From the NCBI GenBank assembly GCA_964017065.1, contig OZ024783.1, positions 1,800,134 to 1,864,133 of the forward strand: DNA of 64,000 nucleotides. The letters run 5' to 3'. Origin of the DNA: Haliclona indistincta. Its lineage: Eukaryota > Porifera > Demospongiae > Haplosclerida > Chalinidae. The notes under the pieces were generated by a model that worked only from the letters and a program-made list of their open reading frames with translations, was not told the origin of the DNA and ran no database searches. Shown piece after piece: positions 9,001 to 19,195 of this stretch. Numbering within the stretch: the first letter of the stretch is position 1; every line of letters begins with the position of its first letter. The position numbers and the translations under genes were made by a program.

Positions 9001-11558
9001 AAAATTAAAAAGATTTCTATCGAAATCAAAAGGATGTAGGGTTGTGAAATCTACCACTGGTCAACAATGTAAACTAACAAGTCTAAGCATGGAATGGTAA
9101 CACGATTGACTTGCTAACAGACCATAGATCCCTACATCAGTGGCTGCTGTAGTTGACTATAGCTAGTTCAGCTTAGCTTGTTGCTGTTGACTGACACCTG
9201 ACGTGCATTCAGCTTGTAACAGCTTATGTACAGCCACTGATGTAGGGATCTATGGTCTGTTAGCAAGTCAATCGTGTTACCATTCCATGCTTAGACTTGT
9301 TAGTTTACATTGTTGACCAGTGGTAGATTTCACAACCCTACATCCTTTTGATTTCGATAGAAATCTTTTTAATTTTCTTGTTTGTGTCCTTTTTTTTCTT
9401 TATCAGTGAAGTACAGTGAGTTCAATATCATGCAATTACTGTGCCATCTTTGTTTCCACCATTGGTTTGGTTTTCCTGTTGTTGATGGCTTTTCTTTATT
9501 ATTAACAATTTTAAACTTGTAGCTAAATATTTGTTATATATGCTGTAGATATCAGCTCGCCTACGCATGCATGAATACAGTGCATACGAACCCCGCCCAC
9601 ACTTGTTTACGGATGTTATAATTATCTGGCAAGGCAGAATGGTGATTCTGCGCTTGCTAGCTTACCGTTCTTCGAAGACTCCAGACAAATATGTGTTCTC
9701 CGTGATCTATACGGCGTGCATGGCGATACTCAAGCTTGTGCTTGATCACGTGCGCTAACCACAGCTTGGTCACGTGCGTATTGCGCAATCACTATAATTA
9801 TTAATGGCGTCTAACACTTAGCTGACAATGGATCACGATCGAGAAATCGCGGAATTTATATCGCCGTTTCGCTAAAAACTAAGTTCAAAAGGCACATGCC
9901 AGGAGAATTTCACGACTGTTCGTGGGTGTTTTGGTCTCGGCACTGCTCACGTAAAGGTGCTAGGCGAGTGGAAGAAAGAAAGAAAGAAGAAGAAAGAAGA
10001 AAACGAAGATGACAAAACTCGATTTTCACCGTTTCCAGGTTCGTCACTTTAGTAACAATCTCGAGCAATCTCCTTGCTACTGTAAGATGGGGCAACGCCA
10101 GATAGCAGATTTAAGTGTCTTTGGACGTATAAAATTCATCACCAGGCGAAATATCAGCGTTTGAACGCTAATACATTGTATGTAGCCGCCATCTTGTTTT
10201 CTCGTTCAACCCTACATAGGGAGACACTACCGTGTCTCCCTAATAAATTCTGCTTGAATTATCACCACAATTATGAGCCGTTGTAGCGGAGATATGTGTT
10301 CCCCCTGTCCTCCGAACAGATATCTCCAGCCACGCCCTCGGAGATATGTGTTCCCCCTGATGAACTAGCAGTGATATCTGTTCCCCCTCACGCGGATATG
10401 TGTTTCCCCGATGATATGTGTTTCCCACTCGCTCGCGCGCGTATTCATGCGTGAGTACTAGCTCTACACACAGGAGAGACTTCGATTGCAAGGTGAATGA
10501 CTGCTCTAAACAATAGTCTAACTGAAGATCTAGAGCATTTAGTGGCTTTGTGATGCCCCCTGACAGTGTCTCACTTGCACTATGTGATCGACCTTGTGCA
10601 TCTATTACCTCTATTAGTTTAGTAATACATGCAGAGCTGTTTCAAGCAGTATAGATATCTCTATTCATGAAGATCTATGCTCTAAAATAAGAGTGTAATA
10701 TTAAATTATTATCATTGCCGCTAGGCGATGATATGTTGGGACGACTACGATTTATATAATGATGGGTCACCCTAGTTGATTGATCATTAATGTCCGTTGT
10801 TATGCCGTACAGACTGCAGGTAGCTCTTGTTTGTCATAAGCAGCTAGTGCTTCTTCCACAGAAACTCCAAACTTGCCACTGATGATCACGGTAATCATTG
10901 CCTATTAAAAACTAATAGTCTTAATAAATTCAGTTAATGTTTTAAAATAAACATAGCTATAATGCAAATCTTACTTCGTGCCAGAGAATGCGTGTCTCTT
11001 GCAGTAGTGCTGACAAGTGACGTCACCCTTGACTGCGTACTGATTTGCACAGAGTTGACAAGTAGTCATGTGTAGATCTCATCTGGCTATAAAATTTCAT
11101 TTTATTATTATTCAGACTACTTACAATTCCTTAATCTTGCAAAGGCCATATCAGTCGATGGAATAAGAGAACTACACTTGTCCTGATAAAAATAGCTTAC
11201 CAGATTGTTTGTGAGACGAGCAATTCGCGCGCGCGTGTGCTAATTTGCTGGGAACAGATAACACTGCGTTTTAATTCATCAGGGGAAACACATATCTCCG
11301 TTACACCGTAATAAAATTTATTTCGGCTCATAATTGCAGTGCTGATTCAAGCAGAATTTAATATTCATGGTATAACATCAATAATTTTGATTTTTTAGGT
11401 GAGAGATGCTTATATTAAGTGGTGGAAGACAACTATATGTTTGAAATCTCATTCACATTGTCCTGCTACAGTAAGCGATAATTATTATTACATGTAATGT
11501 ATAACATTATGTTATGTTCTTTTTGTAGCCAATGAACACTAAACAAAACATAGTATGA
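1..11558 (+). CDS. Adhesion GPCR, copy A (5' end outside window)
   Basis: Putative cell-surface adhesion GPCR; the ligand is unknown. Rebuilt exons: 1-61 (rest of exon 2), 164-496, 850-945, 1118-1194, 1240-1389, 1458-1496, 6134-6233, 6288-6398, 6455-6515, 6570-6707, 6766-6898, 6959-7068, 7113-7215, 7266-7422, 7484-7595, 7646-7712, 8087-8175, 8228-8390, 11399-11470, 11529-11558. The frame stays open for 733 codons to TGA. Exon 12 holds the GPS CSCNHLTHFAILL (predicted cleavage HL/T). Exons 13-19 give seven hydrophobic helices, including the class-B2-like TM3 stretch MWMLMEGVVLY. The tail ends PMNTKQNIV. Introns 7 (4.6 kb) and 19 (3.0 kb) are swollen by transposons. Exon 13 has a 5-nt insertion whose frame effect is cancelled if the donor is 2 nt upstream of its paralogous position. 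Intron 7 has a GT donor where the paralogs have GC. Confidence 0.88.
1539..2110. repeat. Dispersed repeat, left copy (A intron 7)
   Basis: The segment starting AACTAGAGTTCTAATGAAC and ending near CTGCGCACGGGTAA recurs at 3360-3458 plus 4346-4682, where it is split by a further insertion. It includes a short CA run (about 2036-2056). It carries no recognisable coding content. Its class is unknown; it may be part of an element related to the piggyBac-like one that contains the second copy. Confidence 0.6.
2111..2262. mobile_element. Short inverted-repeat element
   Basis: The ends are AGACCATACCACGTGAC and its near-perfect complement GTCACGTGATATGGTCT. It abuts the next inverted-repeat element, and together they form a perfect GGTCTAAA/TTTAGACC palindrome at the junction. 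No coding capacity is seen. Confidence 0.55.
2264..2685. mobile_element. MITE-like element split by a second MITE
   Basis: The inverted ends are TTTAGACCACACCAGGCAG at the left and the complement of GCCTAGTGTGGTTTAAA at the right, followed inward by GCATTACGCGATAT and its complement. The interior is interrupted by the younger element at 2404-2624. It lies in intron 7 of receptor copy A. Confidence 0.6.
2404..2624. mobile_element. 221-bp hairpin MITE with 10-bp TSD
   Basis: TIRs are TAGCCTCGTCCCCAGGC at the left and GCCTGGGGACGAGGCTA at the right. The internal arms (GTACACATTGTATGCGCATG and onward) are also complementary, so most of the element folds on itself. Identical flanks ATATTGACCC at 2394-2403 and 2625-2634 are a 10-bp target duplication. 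A 9-11 bp duplication is typical of Mutator-like elements; that class is inferred. Confidence 0.75.
2716..2915. repeat. Subterminal tandem repeat of TTAA element
   Basis: Four imperfect copies of a unit of about 45-55 bp with the core GCTATTGCCACCGGTCGG, followed by TGGCGCTAACAGTCAC, occur here. The complementary unit recurs at 6000-6105 (GGTGGCAATAGCCAGTCTG, then TGGCTGAA). Repeats at both ends in opposite orientation are typical of transposase-binding arrays; that role is inferred. Confidence 0.7.
3040..3165. repeat. About 31-bp tandem repeat
   Basis: Three to four copies of a unit reading CTAACTAAGGATCGTCGGGA then GGGTCTTC occur in a row, with substitutions in the last copy. They lie between the subterminal repeats and the second dispersed-repeat copy. 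No gene is seen in 2916-3360. Confidence 0.7.
3360..4682. repeat. Dispersed repeat, right copy, split by insertion
   Basis: Bases 3360-3458 and 4346-4682 are the second copy of the repeat at 1539-2110 (for example CACACCCACAATACCGTAA and GGATTAGCCGCTCGA occur in both). The two parts are separated by an inverted-repeat insertion. Confidence 0.6.
3462..4338. mobile_element. Inverted-repeat element within repeat copy
   Basis: The left end CATAGATAATACAGTACACA and the following GTGGATATGCAACGA are exactly complementary to the right end (TCGTTGCATATCCAC, TGTGTACTGTATTATCTATG). This gives TIRs of about 35 bp or more. The interior of about 0.8 kb has no convincing protein. Confidence 0.6.
4703..5516 (+). 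pseudogene. piggyBac-like transposase relic, internally deleted
   Basis: An acidic N-terminal part (4703-5020, rich in S, E and D: MDSSSDSNRGSEENWE) is followed after about 200 bp by a Cys-rich C-terminal part from about 5186. The C-terminal part has CIYC, then RTRSRTTRLCVKC, then VPLCL and CF, spaced like the C-terminal zinc-binding domain of piggyBac transposases. A frame change then gives a Q-rich end with an AT-hook-like RKRGRPSG. The catalytic DDD core is absent. Flanking TTAA sites fit the assignment. It is non-functional as a transposase. Confidence 0.55.
5871..5958 (-). repeat. tRNA-like SINE head
   Basis: Read on the minus strand, GGTGGCTCAGCGGTTTAGTA fits a tRNA D-arm with A-box (TGGCTCAGCGG). 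TTCTGGGTTCGATTCTC fits a T-arm with B-box (GGTTCGATTC). A 19-bp tandem duplication (AGCGGTTTAGTACGGTGGT) spoils cloverleaf folding between them. This suggests a pol III-type SINE head rather than a working tRNA. The SINE tail is not delimited. Confidence 0.5.
8404..8988. mobile_element. 585-bp TTAA-flanked MITE (A intron 19)
   Basis: TIRs GGTGGCGGTGC and GCACCGCCACC are bounded by TTAA at 8400-8403 and 8989-8992. An internal inverted pair (CACAGACGTATAGAGCGA and TCGCTCTATACGTCTGTG) forms a second stem. No transposase is seen. It fits a non-autonomous element mobilised by a TTAA-specific transposase. Confidence 0.75.
8994..10241 (-). mobile_element. Two-hairpin element, copy 1
   Basis: Same family as 27417-28523, 36789-37953 and 50667-51850. 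Read on the minus strand it starts with a 24-nt hairpin (arms AGGGAGACAC and GTGTCTCCCT, loop CGGTA-like) followed by TATGTAGGGTTGAAC. It then has a GC-richer part with GCGGCTACATACAATG and E-box-like CACGTG sites. It ends in a near-perfect palindrome of about 390 bp (8994-9381). The two ends are not inverted copies of each other. No open frame is conserved. Confidence 0.7.
10282..11305. mobile_element. TIR element with clustered subterminal motif
   Basis: The ends are TGTAGCGGAGATATGTGTTC at the left and the complement of CACATATCTCCGTTACA at the right. The left 160 bp repeats GATATGTGTT(C/T)CCC about six times with variants, partly inverted. No transposase is found. The only small minus-strand frame that caught the eye is described separately. 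Confidence 0.65.
10970..11070 (-). other. Possible 32-codon Cys/His-rich ORF
   Basis: Minus-strand ATG near 11070 to a stop near 10972 encodes a peptide with C-x2-C, then C-x-H-x-C-x2-H (TCQLC, then TCQHYCKRH). It lies inside the TIR element at 10282-11305. It is too short to assign and could be chance. Confidence 0.2.
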
Positions 11559-11642
11559 TGAAACATCGACAAATAATATATTTTTGAACAAAATTCACTA
11601 ATTTTACTATGAATTTTATTATAATAAAATAATTAATTATGT

Positions 11643-11835
11643 CAAGCATTGGGTAGAGAAGTTAAGCTACAAGGCACTTGGGTCATCTTTAGCATTGGGT
11701 AGAGAAGCTAAGCTACAAGACACTTAGGCCATCTTTAGCATTGGGTAGTGAAACTAAGCTACAAGGCACTTGGGTCATCTTTAGCATTGGGTAGAGAAGC
11801 TAAGCTACAAAGCACTTGGGTCATCTTCAGCATTT
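11643..11835. repeat. 46-bp minisatellite, 4 copies (A 3' flank)
   Basis: The unit is TTTAGCATTGGGTAGAGAAG then CTAAGCTACAAGGCACTTGG then GTCATC. The array starts about 85 bp after the copy A stop codon and is shared with every downstream flank of the family. Confidence 0.9.
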
Positions 11836-12190
11836 GCTATAATTGTGAAGATTAACAGAATTTAAGTCTCATTTCCTGCTACAGTAGCACTTAAAAATAA
11901 TTAATGTTTCATTGTTAATTTTGTACCCAATGAACTCCAGCTGCATGATGACCTGGTCTTTGACTCAAATCACTGCATGATTCTAAAATCATACACTCAT
12001 CAAATATTCCCAACTATCGGTCATTGAACCATGAGGCTGAGAGGATGCCCAGGCCCTGCAGCACTGTCTTAACTTGGGGTACATAGCTCTGTAGCATACC
12101 ATGTGGAGACTACATAGCAGTAAAATAAAAGCACATGATCGTGATTTCGCCATTAAATAAATCATAAATGCGGATCGCCAACTTGTTACC
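11836..12190. other. Family 3' spacer and start of promoter-proximal block
   Basis: This spacer is shared with other copies (CCAGCTGCATGATGACCTGG; GACTACATAGCAG). No gene is seen. It runs into sequence that precedes exon 1 in the paralogs but is cut near 12190 by LINE-containing DNA. Confidence 0.6.
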
Positions 12191-12191
12191 A

Positions 12192-12967
12192 CGCCTATTA
12201 TTGCCGAGCGCCTTAGCGCGAGGCATGTAATCGCGGAGTACTGTGTCGAAATTGTATGTTTGTATATATATATGTCACGCTTAGGAATGCAATCAGTCCA
12301 TATGGCGAGGCCCATACTGTAGTATTGTATGCGAGGGCCACGAGGGCAGCAATTGCAAGGCCCCGGGATTGCACGTTCTTTCATAACTACTCGACGTTCT
12401 TTCATAACTCGACTACAAAATGGACGATTCGCCTTCCCATCTCGCTTTCCATGCACCGCCCTCATCAGCGATACTGTGACTGATGCTGCAGCAAGAACCA
12501 GGGCTTTGGCGCGGGAGGGGAAGCGCAGACAGCGTGAACTTGAGGAGAGACACCACTGCTACTCGGTAAAAGCATAATCCCGCGCTGTGTTTACTCTCCA
12601 TTACAAATAATAGAGCAAACAGACTTTCACACCTTCGAATTCGTGAAAGGGCTAGCAAAAGACTGTCTACAGAAACTGAAGAACAGGTTATGGTTCTTGA
12701 CTCAATGCTAAGACATTTCATGCTTATGACTCCTCCTTTTTCCCGGACACTGTTAAACTATGGAACCTGCTGATCATGAGATTGTCCCTGCAGCAGATTG
12801 TCTCCGCTTCATCCCTCTCTGTTTTCAAGGGAGATATTTGTGGCTATCGATCTAATTTAATCTAGTAACTTATGTTGTAGTTGTCTTTTCTTTTGGTTGG
12901 TACCATGCATTATTATTATTAATGAATTTACTTCTGTGCGAGGCAAATACATGCTGTAAGTATACCT
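12192..12967 (+). mobile_element. Insertion ending in a LINE 3' end
   Basis: Bases 12725-12865 encode YDSSFFPDTVKLWNLL, then IVSASSLSVFKGDI and a stop. This is the conserved C-terminus of many CR1/jockey-type LINE reverse-transcriptase ORFs. It is followed by a short UTR and an ATT-repeat tail (about 12910-12923), as in such LINEs. The 5' part is unrecognised. The insertion splits the conserved block upstream of copy B between CACGCCTATTA and TAGTACTAACGCG. Confidence 0.65.
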
Positions 12968-13044
12968 AGTAGTTTTTCTAGTACTAACGCGCGGGTGCAT
13001 CTCTCATAGTTCCGTGCCGCGATTCATCACCGCATCAGGTTACG
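12968..13044 (+). promoter_or_regulatory. Conserved 5' block of receptor family (copy B)
   Basis: ACTAACGCGCGGGTGCATC, then GTTCCGTGCCGCGATTCATC, then the start ATG. The same stretch lies immediately upstream of exon 1 in copies D, E, F and H. Conservation outside coding sequence suggests the core promoter or 5' UTR. No TATA box is obvious. Confidence 0.4.
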
Positions 13045-16000
13045 ATGAGAAGACTCATCATGTTCTCACTGATCTTCTTCTGCTTCAAACTATCTTATTG
13101 GTTTGCAGATGCTCAAGACACGTAAGCACTCAGTGTTGTGTGTCATTGATACATACACTGCTGCCTTTTATCATACTCAGATTTAGCTTGAATCTTGTAC
13201 TAGTAACAGCTGATGGAGTAGAATGCAATGGCTCCCATCCTACTGTACATGTCAGAGTGAGCACACGACTGGGAAGTGTGCTGCCAGTACGAAAGTATAC
13301 CCAATGGATTCCAGTCTCAGGTATGTCAGTCTGATTCAATGCGGCACATCAGAGATTAGCAGCTAGTCTTGGGACTCAGGATTAAATCGATAATTAACAG
13401 TGCATGTATGTTGTTTTTCTGTAGACAACTGCAGTGCAGCTCATAACTTGACATTTTCATTGTCTGCAATATTTAATGGAACTATTCTCGACACAGTAGC
13501 TAACCCACACTATCAGTTCAGGATTGATCTATCTCCTGCTGATCACTGCCATTGTTTAACCGTTGACAGTGCTACTGGTGTTATTGGCAACATTATATTC
13601 AATCAATGGAGAGATGGAAGCTTCTGGTGTGGCAGAAACATCACACTGCTTTGTGCCTCAAGTAGAGACAATAATACATTCTATTCTGTACTTATAAGTC
13701 AGAATGGATCACTGCTAAGAGATGATGCTCTTTTGTGTGACAATTCAACAGATGAGGCTACTATCAGTGAGTCATAATACTTGCATTAAATGATGCATTA
13801 CATGCATGCACGACATATACAATCGTAATAATACATAACTTACTGAAGCTGCTTGCACAATAGATTACTGTATCATTCTCAATACAGGCACTAAGTGCAT
13901 GACTGTTGATGTTTGGAAAGGAACTCTAAAGTGCACTGTCAGCCGAGCTAGTCATGACGAAACTTGCTCTCATGGTGAAAATGGTAATTGTAGTGATGTA
14001 GATACAGTTTATACAGCAACATGTCATTGCATGTGGTATATGTGTAGCTACATATATCAACGTAATGGATGAAGTAGTAATAATTGAATGCTTCTATAAG
14101 GATGGTTATTATAAATGTGTGTGCCAGTGTGCACATCAATGTGTTAAGAAGATGTGAGTTTTGTGAATGCCGTACTGCATAGCTACCAGAGTATGTCACT
14201 GCAATGGAGAGTGGGGACCAGTTCACTGTCATCCATCACTACAACTAGTAGAGGAACTGGTATGTTATCACTATAGGTCAAGTAAACATGCATATTGTTC
14301 ATGCATGCATGTAGCTTGAATCATCTCTACCTGAAGACAGTCTCATGATTCTAAGTCAGCTACTACCAAACACTACCACCATCACTCAACGATTGGATCT
14401 CCTTATGAGAGCTGTGCAGCAACAACTCAACACAACACAAGGAATAACAGAGACATTTCTACAGGTATAGCTACACCATTTCTTGTTTAGACATCAAAAT
14501 TAATAATATAATACGTACAGTTGATTCTGAACATTGTTGAAGATAATATGCCAATTGAGGCAAGTGCTTTTTCACTTTCATCCATCTACAACGTCTAAAA
14601 ATGATTCTAAAGTGCTAGAAGATTTTAAAGGATTAAAATTTCCATTTTAGGCAAATTCTTCTAGTTCAGCTCCATTTCTGTCTCTACTGGATGATGTGGC
14701 TCTTAGTCTCAGACTGAACAGAGCTGTTAGCTCAAAAAATGATTTAATACGTATGTAGACAGTTATAGTGAATCTATATGTTATGACTAGAATATCCTTT
14801 ATAGGAGTGAGGACGAGGGAAGTGTTTCCTGGTAGTGGGCGTGTCACTGGTATACAAGTTGACAACAACTACATATCCCTACCTGATGAAATATTTGAAA
14901 ACATATCTAAATCAGGTATACATGTCAACAGTGCTATAGCTAGTCCATAACATCGCTTTTCCTATTCAATAGTATTTGTTGCATCTTATTATTTTGAGAA
15001 CATCTCTAGTCTACTGCCTGAGGGAGCCCGAAAGTTAGCTTGTGAAATTTTCTGCAGCTATAACCAGATTTGTACACTAATTTCAGGCCTATTTCTTCAG
15101 TTATTTCATCCAAACTGGCCTGCAACGAATCATGTAAAATCACTAATCTAACAGAGAATGTGACCATTTTCTTTGACTTGAAATTCGCTCCAAGAATGAC
15201 TAACAACACTAAATGTGTGTTTGTTAACTTGCAGTAAGTCCTATAACTAGACTGCTATAATATCAAGTATATGAGCTGAGCTTTTATGTTTAGAGACAGT
15301 GTTGGTTCTGATTTTTGGAACGACAGTGGTTGCAGTACGATAAATTTTGAGAATGGTTCTGTGATTTGCTTGTGCAATCATCTCACACACTTTGCTATTC
15401 TCCTCAGTTCTGCCGAGCAGCCAGAAAATGTATAAGTTAATTGATATCTACAAATGTGCATAAAATTATTCTTGATTTTACTGCTTCAGAATTTTTCAGC
15501 ACTTTTGTTCATGATTTGGCTAATTTTCTCATCTATTTCACTGGTGTTCCTCTTGGCTACTATTCTCACATTTGTTCTACAAAAGTCAGCCAAAGTGTAC
15601 ATTGTATACAGATTATTAATTTTTGTTGTATCTTTTTAACTTACAGGTCTCTGTGGAACATGCGTAACTACATTCACTGTATGTTGTGTGGTAGTATGTT
15701 CACTGCCCAGCTTGTGTTTACTGTGGGGATAAACAGAACTGAGAATGAGGTACTGTGACTGTCCTCAATTTCCTTCACTCTCCCGCTTTGTGCAGGCTGT
15801 CTGTTCAGCCATTGCTGTGTTGCTTCACTACCTGTGTCTGGTGATGTTCATGTGGATGCTAATGGAGGGTGTGGTCTTGTACGTGAAACTTGTCAAAGTG
15901 TTCACAGCTGATCACAAACGCTACATTGCTTTCTTCACCATAGCAAGCTATGGTAAGTGATGCTCATGGTTTGTGCTCTGTCTAGTTCGGTGACTGTATG

Positions 16001-17630
16001 CATGCATGTACAGGTATACCACTGTTATACATGATTCTAGTGGTACCTCTTGGATTCTTAGTCAACACTGAGCACATCATTGGAAGCCATTATGGACTTC
16101 GAGATGCGAATGGGAGACTGATGTGGTAAATGATTTATTCAGACGATGATGAACTATTAATACATGCCGTCACAGGTGTTGGATGAGTCTTGACACGAAA
16201 TTCGTTTGGGCTTATTTTGCTCCAGCCATTCTTATTAGTTTGGTAAGCTACGTAAGTGTTTTTCATAACCATAGCTCGAAACTTTGAACCATGCATGTAA
16301 GTACGATTTAACCACTCAGAGTTGAGTGTACAACTGTGGAATATCAGAAAGAAATTTAATGAGCTATTGTGCGAGAGAATTATACGTACATTTGCTCGTG
16401 ACTGTATGGGCTGTACAGAACTACATTGAAAGGAAGTTTTCCTAAAGACCAATAGTGATGGAAATATCATGTGATATCACTCCATTCATAGTTATAACCT
16501 CCTGGGAATAACAATATTTTTACTAAGACAAATTAATACCAAACAGCAGTTCTCAATAACAGTAATAAGGAAAAAACTTAATATGGGGTGCCGTTTGTAC
16601 CAAAATGACGCAATTAGTTAATTTATAAATCCACTCCCAATTTAAATTAATTAATCACAATGTACATAATGTTTATAAATCTCAAATGTCATCGTTTTAA
16701 CATCGTTTTACAAATATCTAAGTAGAATGGATTTATAAATCAAATAAAATTAATCAAGACATTTTGGTACAAACAGCACCCCATAAATACTTTAGTTAAT
16801 AAAAAGAGATACGTAAGAAGATAAAAGCTAATCGCTAACTAAAACTATAATAATTTAAAGAATTACAAGATAACAACAAACATTCAACTGACAAACAATA
16901 CTAATAACAAAAATACTAATTATAGTAACGATAAATTATAGTTGCTTGTTACTGTATTGGTAGTAATAAATAGTAATAATAATAATAATTGCTACAACTA
17001 ATATTTTAAAACTACTAAAACAAAACTAACTAACCTTACTAATCTATTTTAGGTCAACATTGGGTTCCTAATCATGGCTATTGTTATAATGAGTCGTCAT
17101 CTGAGGAAACAGGAAAATAAGTCCAAAAGAGAATCAGCAAAGTAACGAGATAGCTGTGTACATAGTGGTATTTACTCTCACATAATTATTATACAGGCAC
17201 TGGTTGAAAGTGATCATCTCACTTGTGATTGTACTGGGTATAGTGTGGTTTGGTCAACTTGCACTCTTATCTGATCATCTTGAGATTAGATACACAGCAT
17301 ACATCTTCTATTTTGGTCAAGGCATCATTATATTCATCTTACTAGTCCTTCTCTCAAAACAGGTATGGCTTTCATTATAATTCACATTGCTGGATCATAA
17401 TTTTAGTGCTGAGTAATATTGATATCGATAATTTTGATTTTTTAGGTAAGAGATGCTTATGTTAAGTGGTGGAGAAAGGTATGGCCGCGCTTACAATTGA
17501 ACTCCAGCAATAATCATCTTCCAGCCACAGTAAGCTATATCACTGTCACATATCTCACTTTATTTATTATATGTAGCAGCAAGCTGATGGAGAAATACTT
17601 CTCACTTTTTATAATGTTATCAACACTTGA
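13045..17630 (+). CDS. Adhesion GPCR, copy B (complete, 21 exons, 804 aa)
   Basis: Best reference copy. Exons: 13045-13121, 13181-13320, 13425-13766, 13888-13983, 14183-14259, 14315-14464, 14521-14559, 14651-14750, 14805-14915, 14973-15033, 15087-15233, 15294-15429, 15490-15596, 15647-15749, 15796-15952, 16014-16125, 16176-16242, 17053-17141, 17197-17362, 17446-17529, 17577-17630. Phases match throughout (2415 nt). Exon 1 encodes a signal peptide (MRRLIMFSLIFFCFKLSYWF, then ADAQDT). Exons 2-5 form a Cys-rich, N-glycosylated ectodomain. Exon 5 carries CHCNGEWGPVHCHP. Exons 6-12 look like a GAIN domain with GPS CLCNHLTHF. Exons 13-19 form the 7TM core, with the exon 14/15 Cys and a W-C pair across the exon 16/17 junction (ECL2). 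Intron 7 uses a GC donor. The last exon differs from all paralogs (ends YNVINT) because the usual final exon is deleted. Intron 17 contains a TA-flanked MITE. Confidence 0.92.
16584..16783. mobile_element. 200-bp TA-flanked MITE (B intron 17)
   Basis: TIRs TGGGGTGCCGTTTGTACCAA and the complement of TTGGTACAAACAGCACCCCA are flanked by TA dinucleotides (16582-16583 and 16784-16785). The paralogous introns lack it. TA duplication fits a Tc1/mariner-type mobiliser. Confidence 0.75.
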
Positions 17631-18182
17631 TCAATCCACTGCCTAGCTGCATGATGGAGAAATAATACTTGTCACTTTTTAATGTAACCTATTATAAGCA
17701 TGTGGTGTTATGAAGGTTTGTGCTGTCTGAATCATAATTATATGCACACTGTGCAGGCCACATTAGTAAACGTAAATTGCATGTGAAGAATTAGGTTGTG
17801 GTTGACTGCACGACGAGACAGGCAGTATAGACAGTGCTTGTTTATCTTATTCAATGAAGCCAGACAAAGCCTCAAAGTGGTAAACTTAAACTATGCACTG
17901 CATGATGACGTTTGTCTATGATACAGTCTCACCTTCCATCGAGACAATCCACTATCTACAGGATACTAGATTTTTAAACTGCTAATATTATGGATAATTA
18001 ATTTATTCTTATTTTGACATAATTTAATGAGCTGAATAATGTGCTACTGTTTCTGAGATGCTTGATGGATAGTATCGATGAGCCTGGGTCTTCACTTGAT
18101 CTGGGTCCATGTCAGGATAAATGCCGTGACCAAGATTAGCTAAGAAATTGCAGTGACCAAAGCGCTGCACAATACATCTTGG
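17631..18182. other. Copy B 3' flank, related to F and H flanks
   Basis: It includes a second version of the tail region (GCCTAGCTGCATGATGGAG) and the stretch GACGAGACAGGCAGTATAGA shared with F and H. No gene is seen. Confidence 0.55.
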
Positions 18183-18299
18183 TGGAAAGAGAGCCACAGA
18201 GGGAGAGATGGAGAGGAGGGAGAGATGGAGAGGAGGGAGAGAGAGGAAGAAAGAGCTTGAGGGAGGGAAGGAGGGAGAGCGAGAGGGAGGGAGGGAGGC
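18183..18299. repeat. Polypurine tract (B flank)
   Basis: About 115 bp of almost pure purine on the plus strand (GGGAGAGATGGAGAGGAGGG repeats). Similar tracts lie at 39970-40079 and 62805-62905 at the same place relative to F and H. Confidence 0.85.
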
Positions 18300-18355
18300 A
18301 CTTGGGTCATCTTTAGCATTGGGCTGAGAAGATAAGCTACAAGGCACTTGGGTGT
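18300..18355. repeat. 46-bp minisatellite remnant (B flank)
   Basis: One full and one partial unit of the family minisatellite (GGCACTTGGGTCATC, GAAGATAAGCTACAAGGCAC). Confidence 0.75.
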
Positions 18356-19195
18356 TTGCTATAACTGTGAAGATTTACAGAATTAATTTTTTTAGTCTCA
18401 TTTTTCTGCTACAGTAGCACTTATAAAAATAATTATGTTTCATTGTTACTTTTGTACCCAATGAACTCCAGCTGCATGATGACCTGGTCTTTGACTCAAA
18501 TCACTGCATGATTCTAAGAAAACATACACTCATCTATTTATTTCCAATTAACTATCGGTCGTTGAATGATGCAGTTTAGTTATACATTGACGGTCAGCTA
18601 ATAGTAGACCCTGCTGTACCGTCACGTCTTAACTTGGGTTACATGTCTTTCCTATAGTGTCTCTTAGTCAATGAACATCAAACTATAGTACACACAAAGT
18701 GTACATCAAAAGAGATCATGGCCGGGTGGGTCAGTAGACCCCCGGCCAGCTGGCTACAGTATGCAGCCTACAGTATGCTACAGTATGCAGTACACCCACT
18801 ATGCAGCTGCTGTGGTGTATTTTTAATAGTACCGAAAGTAATGTATTTTTTGAGGTAGATTATATTCTGTGTATGAGTTTTATTACATGCATGGCTCGGC
18901 CTGAGCCTTTATGTATTATACCCTATTTTATTTTTAGAATTTCTCAAAATTAATTTACCCCAGCTAATAGTATAGGCCCAGCGGCACCATCTTAACTCAG
19001 TGGGGTACATAGCTCTGTAGCATATATACTGTGTGCATGGAGACTACATAGCAGTAAAAGTACCTGATCATGATTTCACCATGACGTATCACCAATATTA
19101 TTATATTGCACCAATCAGATTGCGCTATTTGAGGGTCGTATTTCCCTCCGCGTCACGTGCCCAAGATCAGAACAGCCTTTAGCATGCATGGTACA
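18356..19195. other. Receptor-family spacer between B and C
   Basis: This spacer is shared with copies after C, D and H (CCAGCTGGCTACAG, CTGCTGTGGTGTAT, CATGCATGGCTC). No gene is seen. Confidence 0.6.

Larger units (their letters stand above)
10242..11370. repeat. Split palindrome of A intron 19
   Basis: AAATTCTGCTTGAATTATCA at the left (from 10245) and the complementary arm ending CAAGCAGAATTT at the right (about 11360-11372) correspond to the compact palindrome in E intron 19 (32530-32616). Here they are pushed apart by a roughly 1-kb element. Confidence 0.6.

Noticed and set aside
8994..9381. Long hairpin as a possible miRNA or CRISPR-like repeat
   Set aside because: A near-perfect 390-bp palindrome recurring in four places with the same flanks is part of a mobile element. 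No spaced repeats are present.
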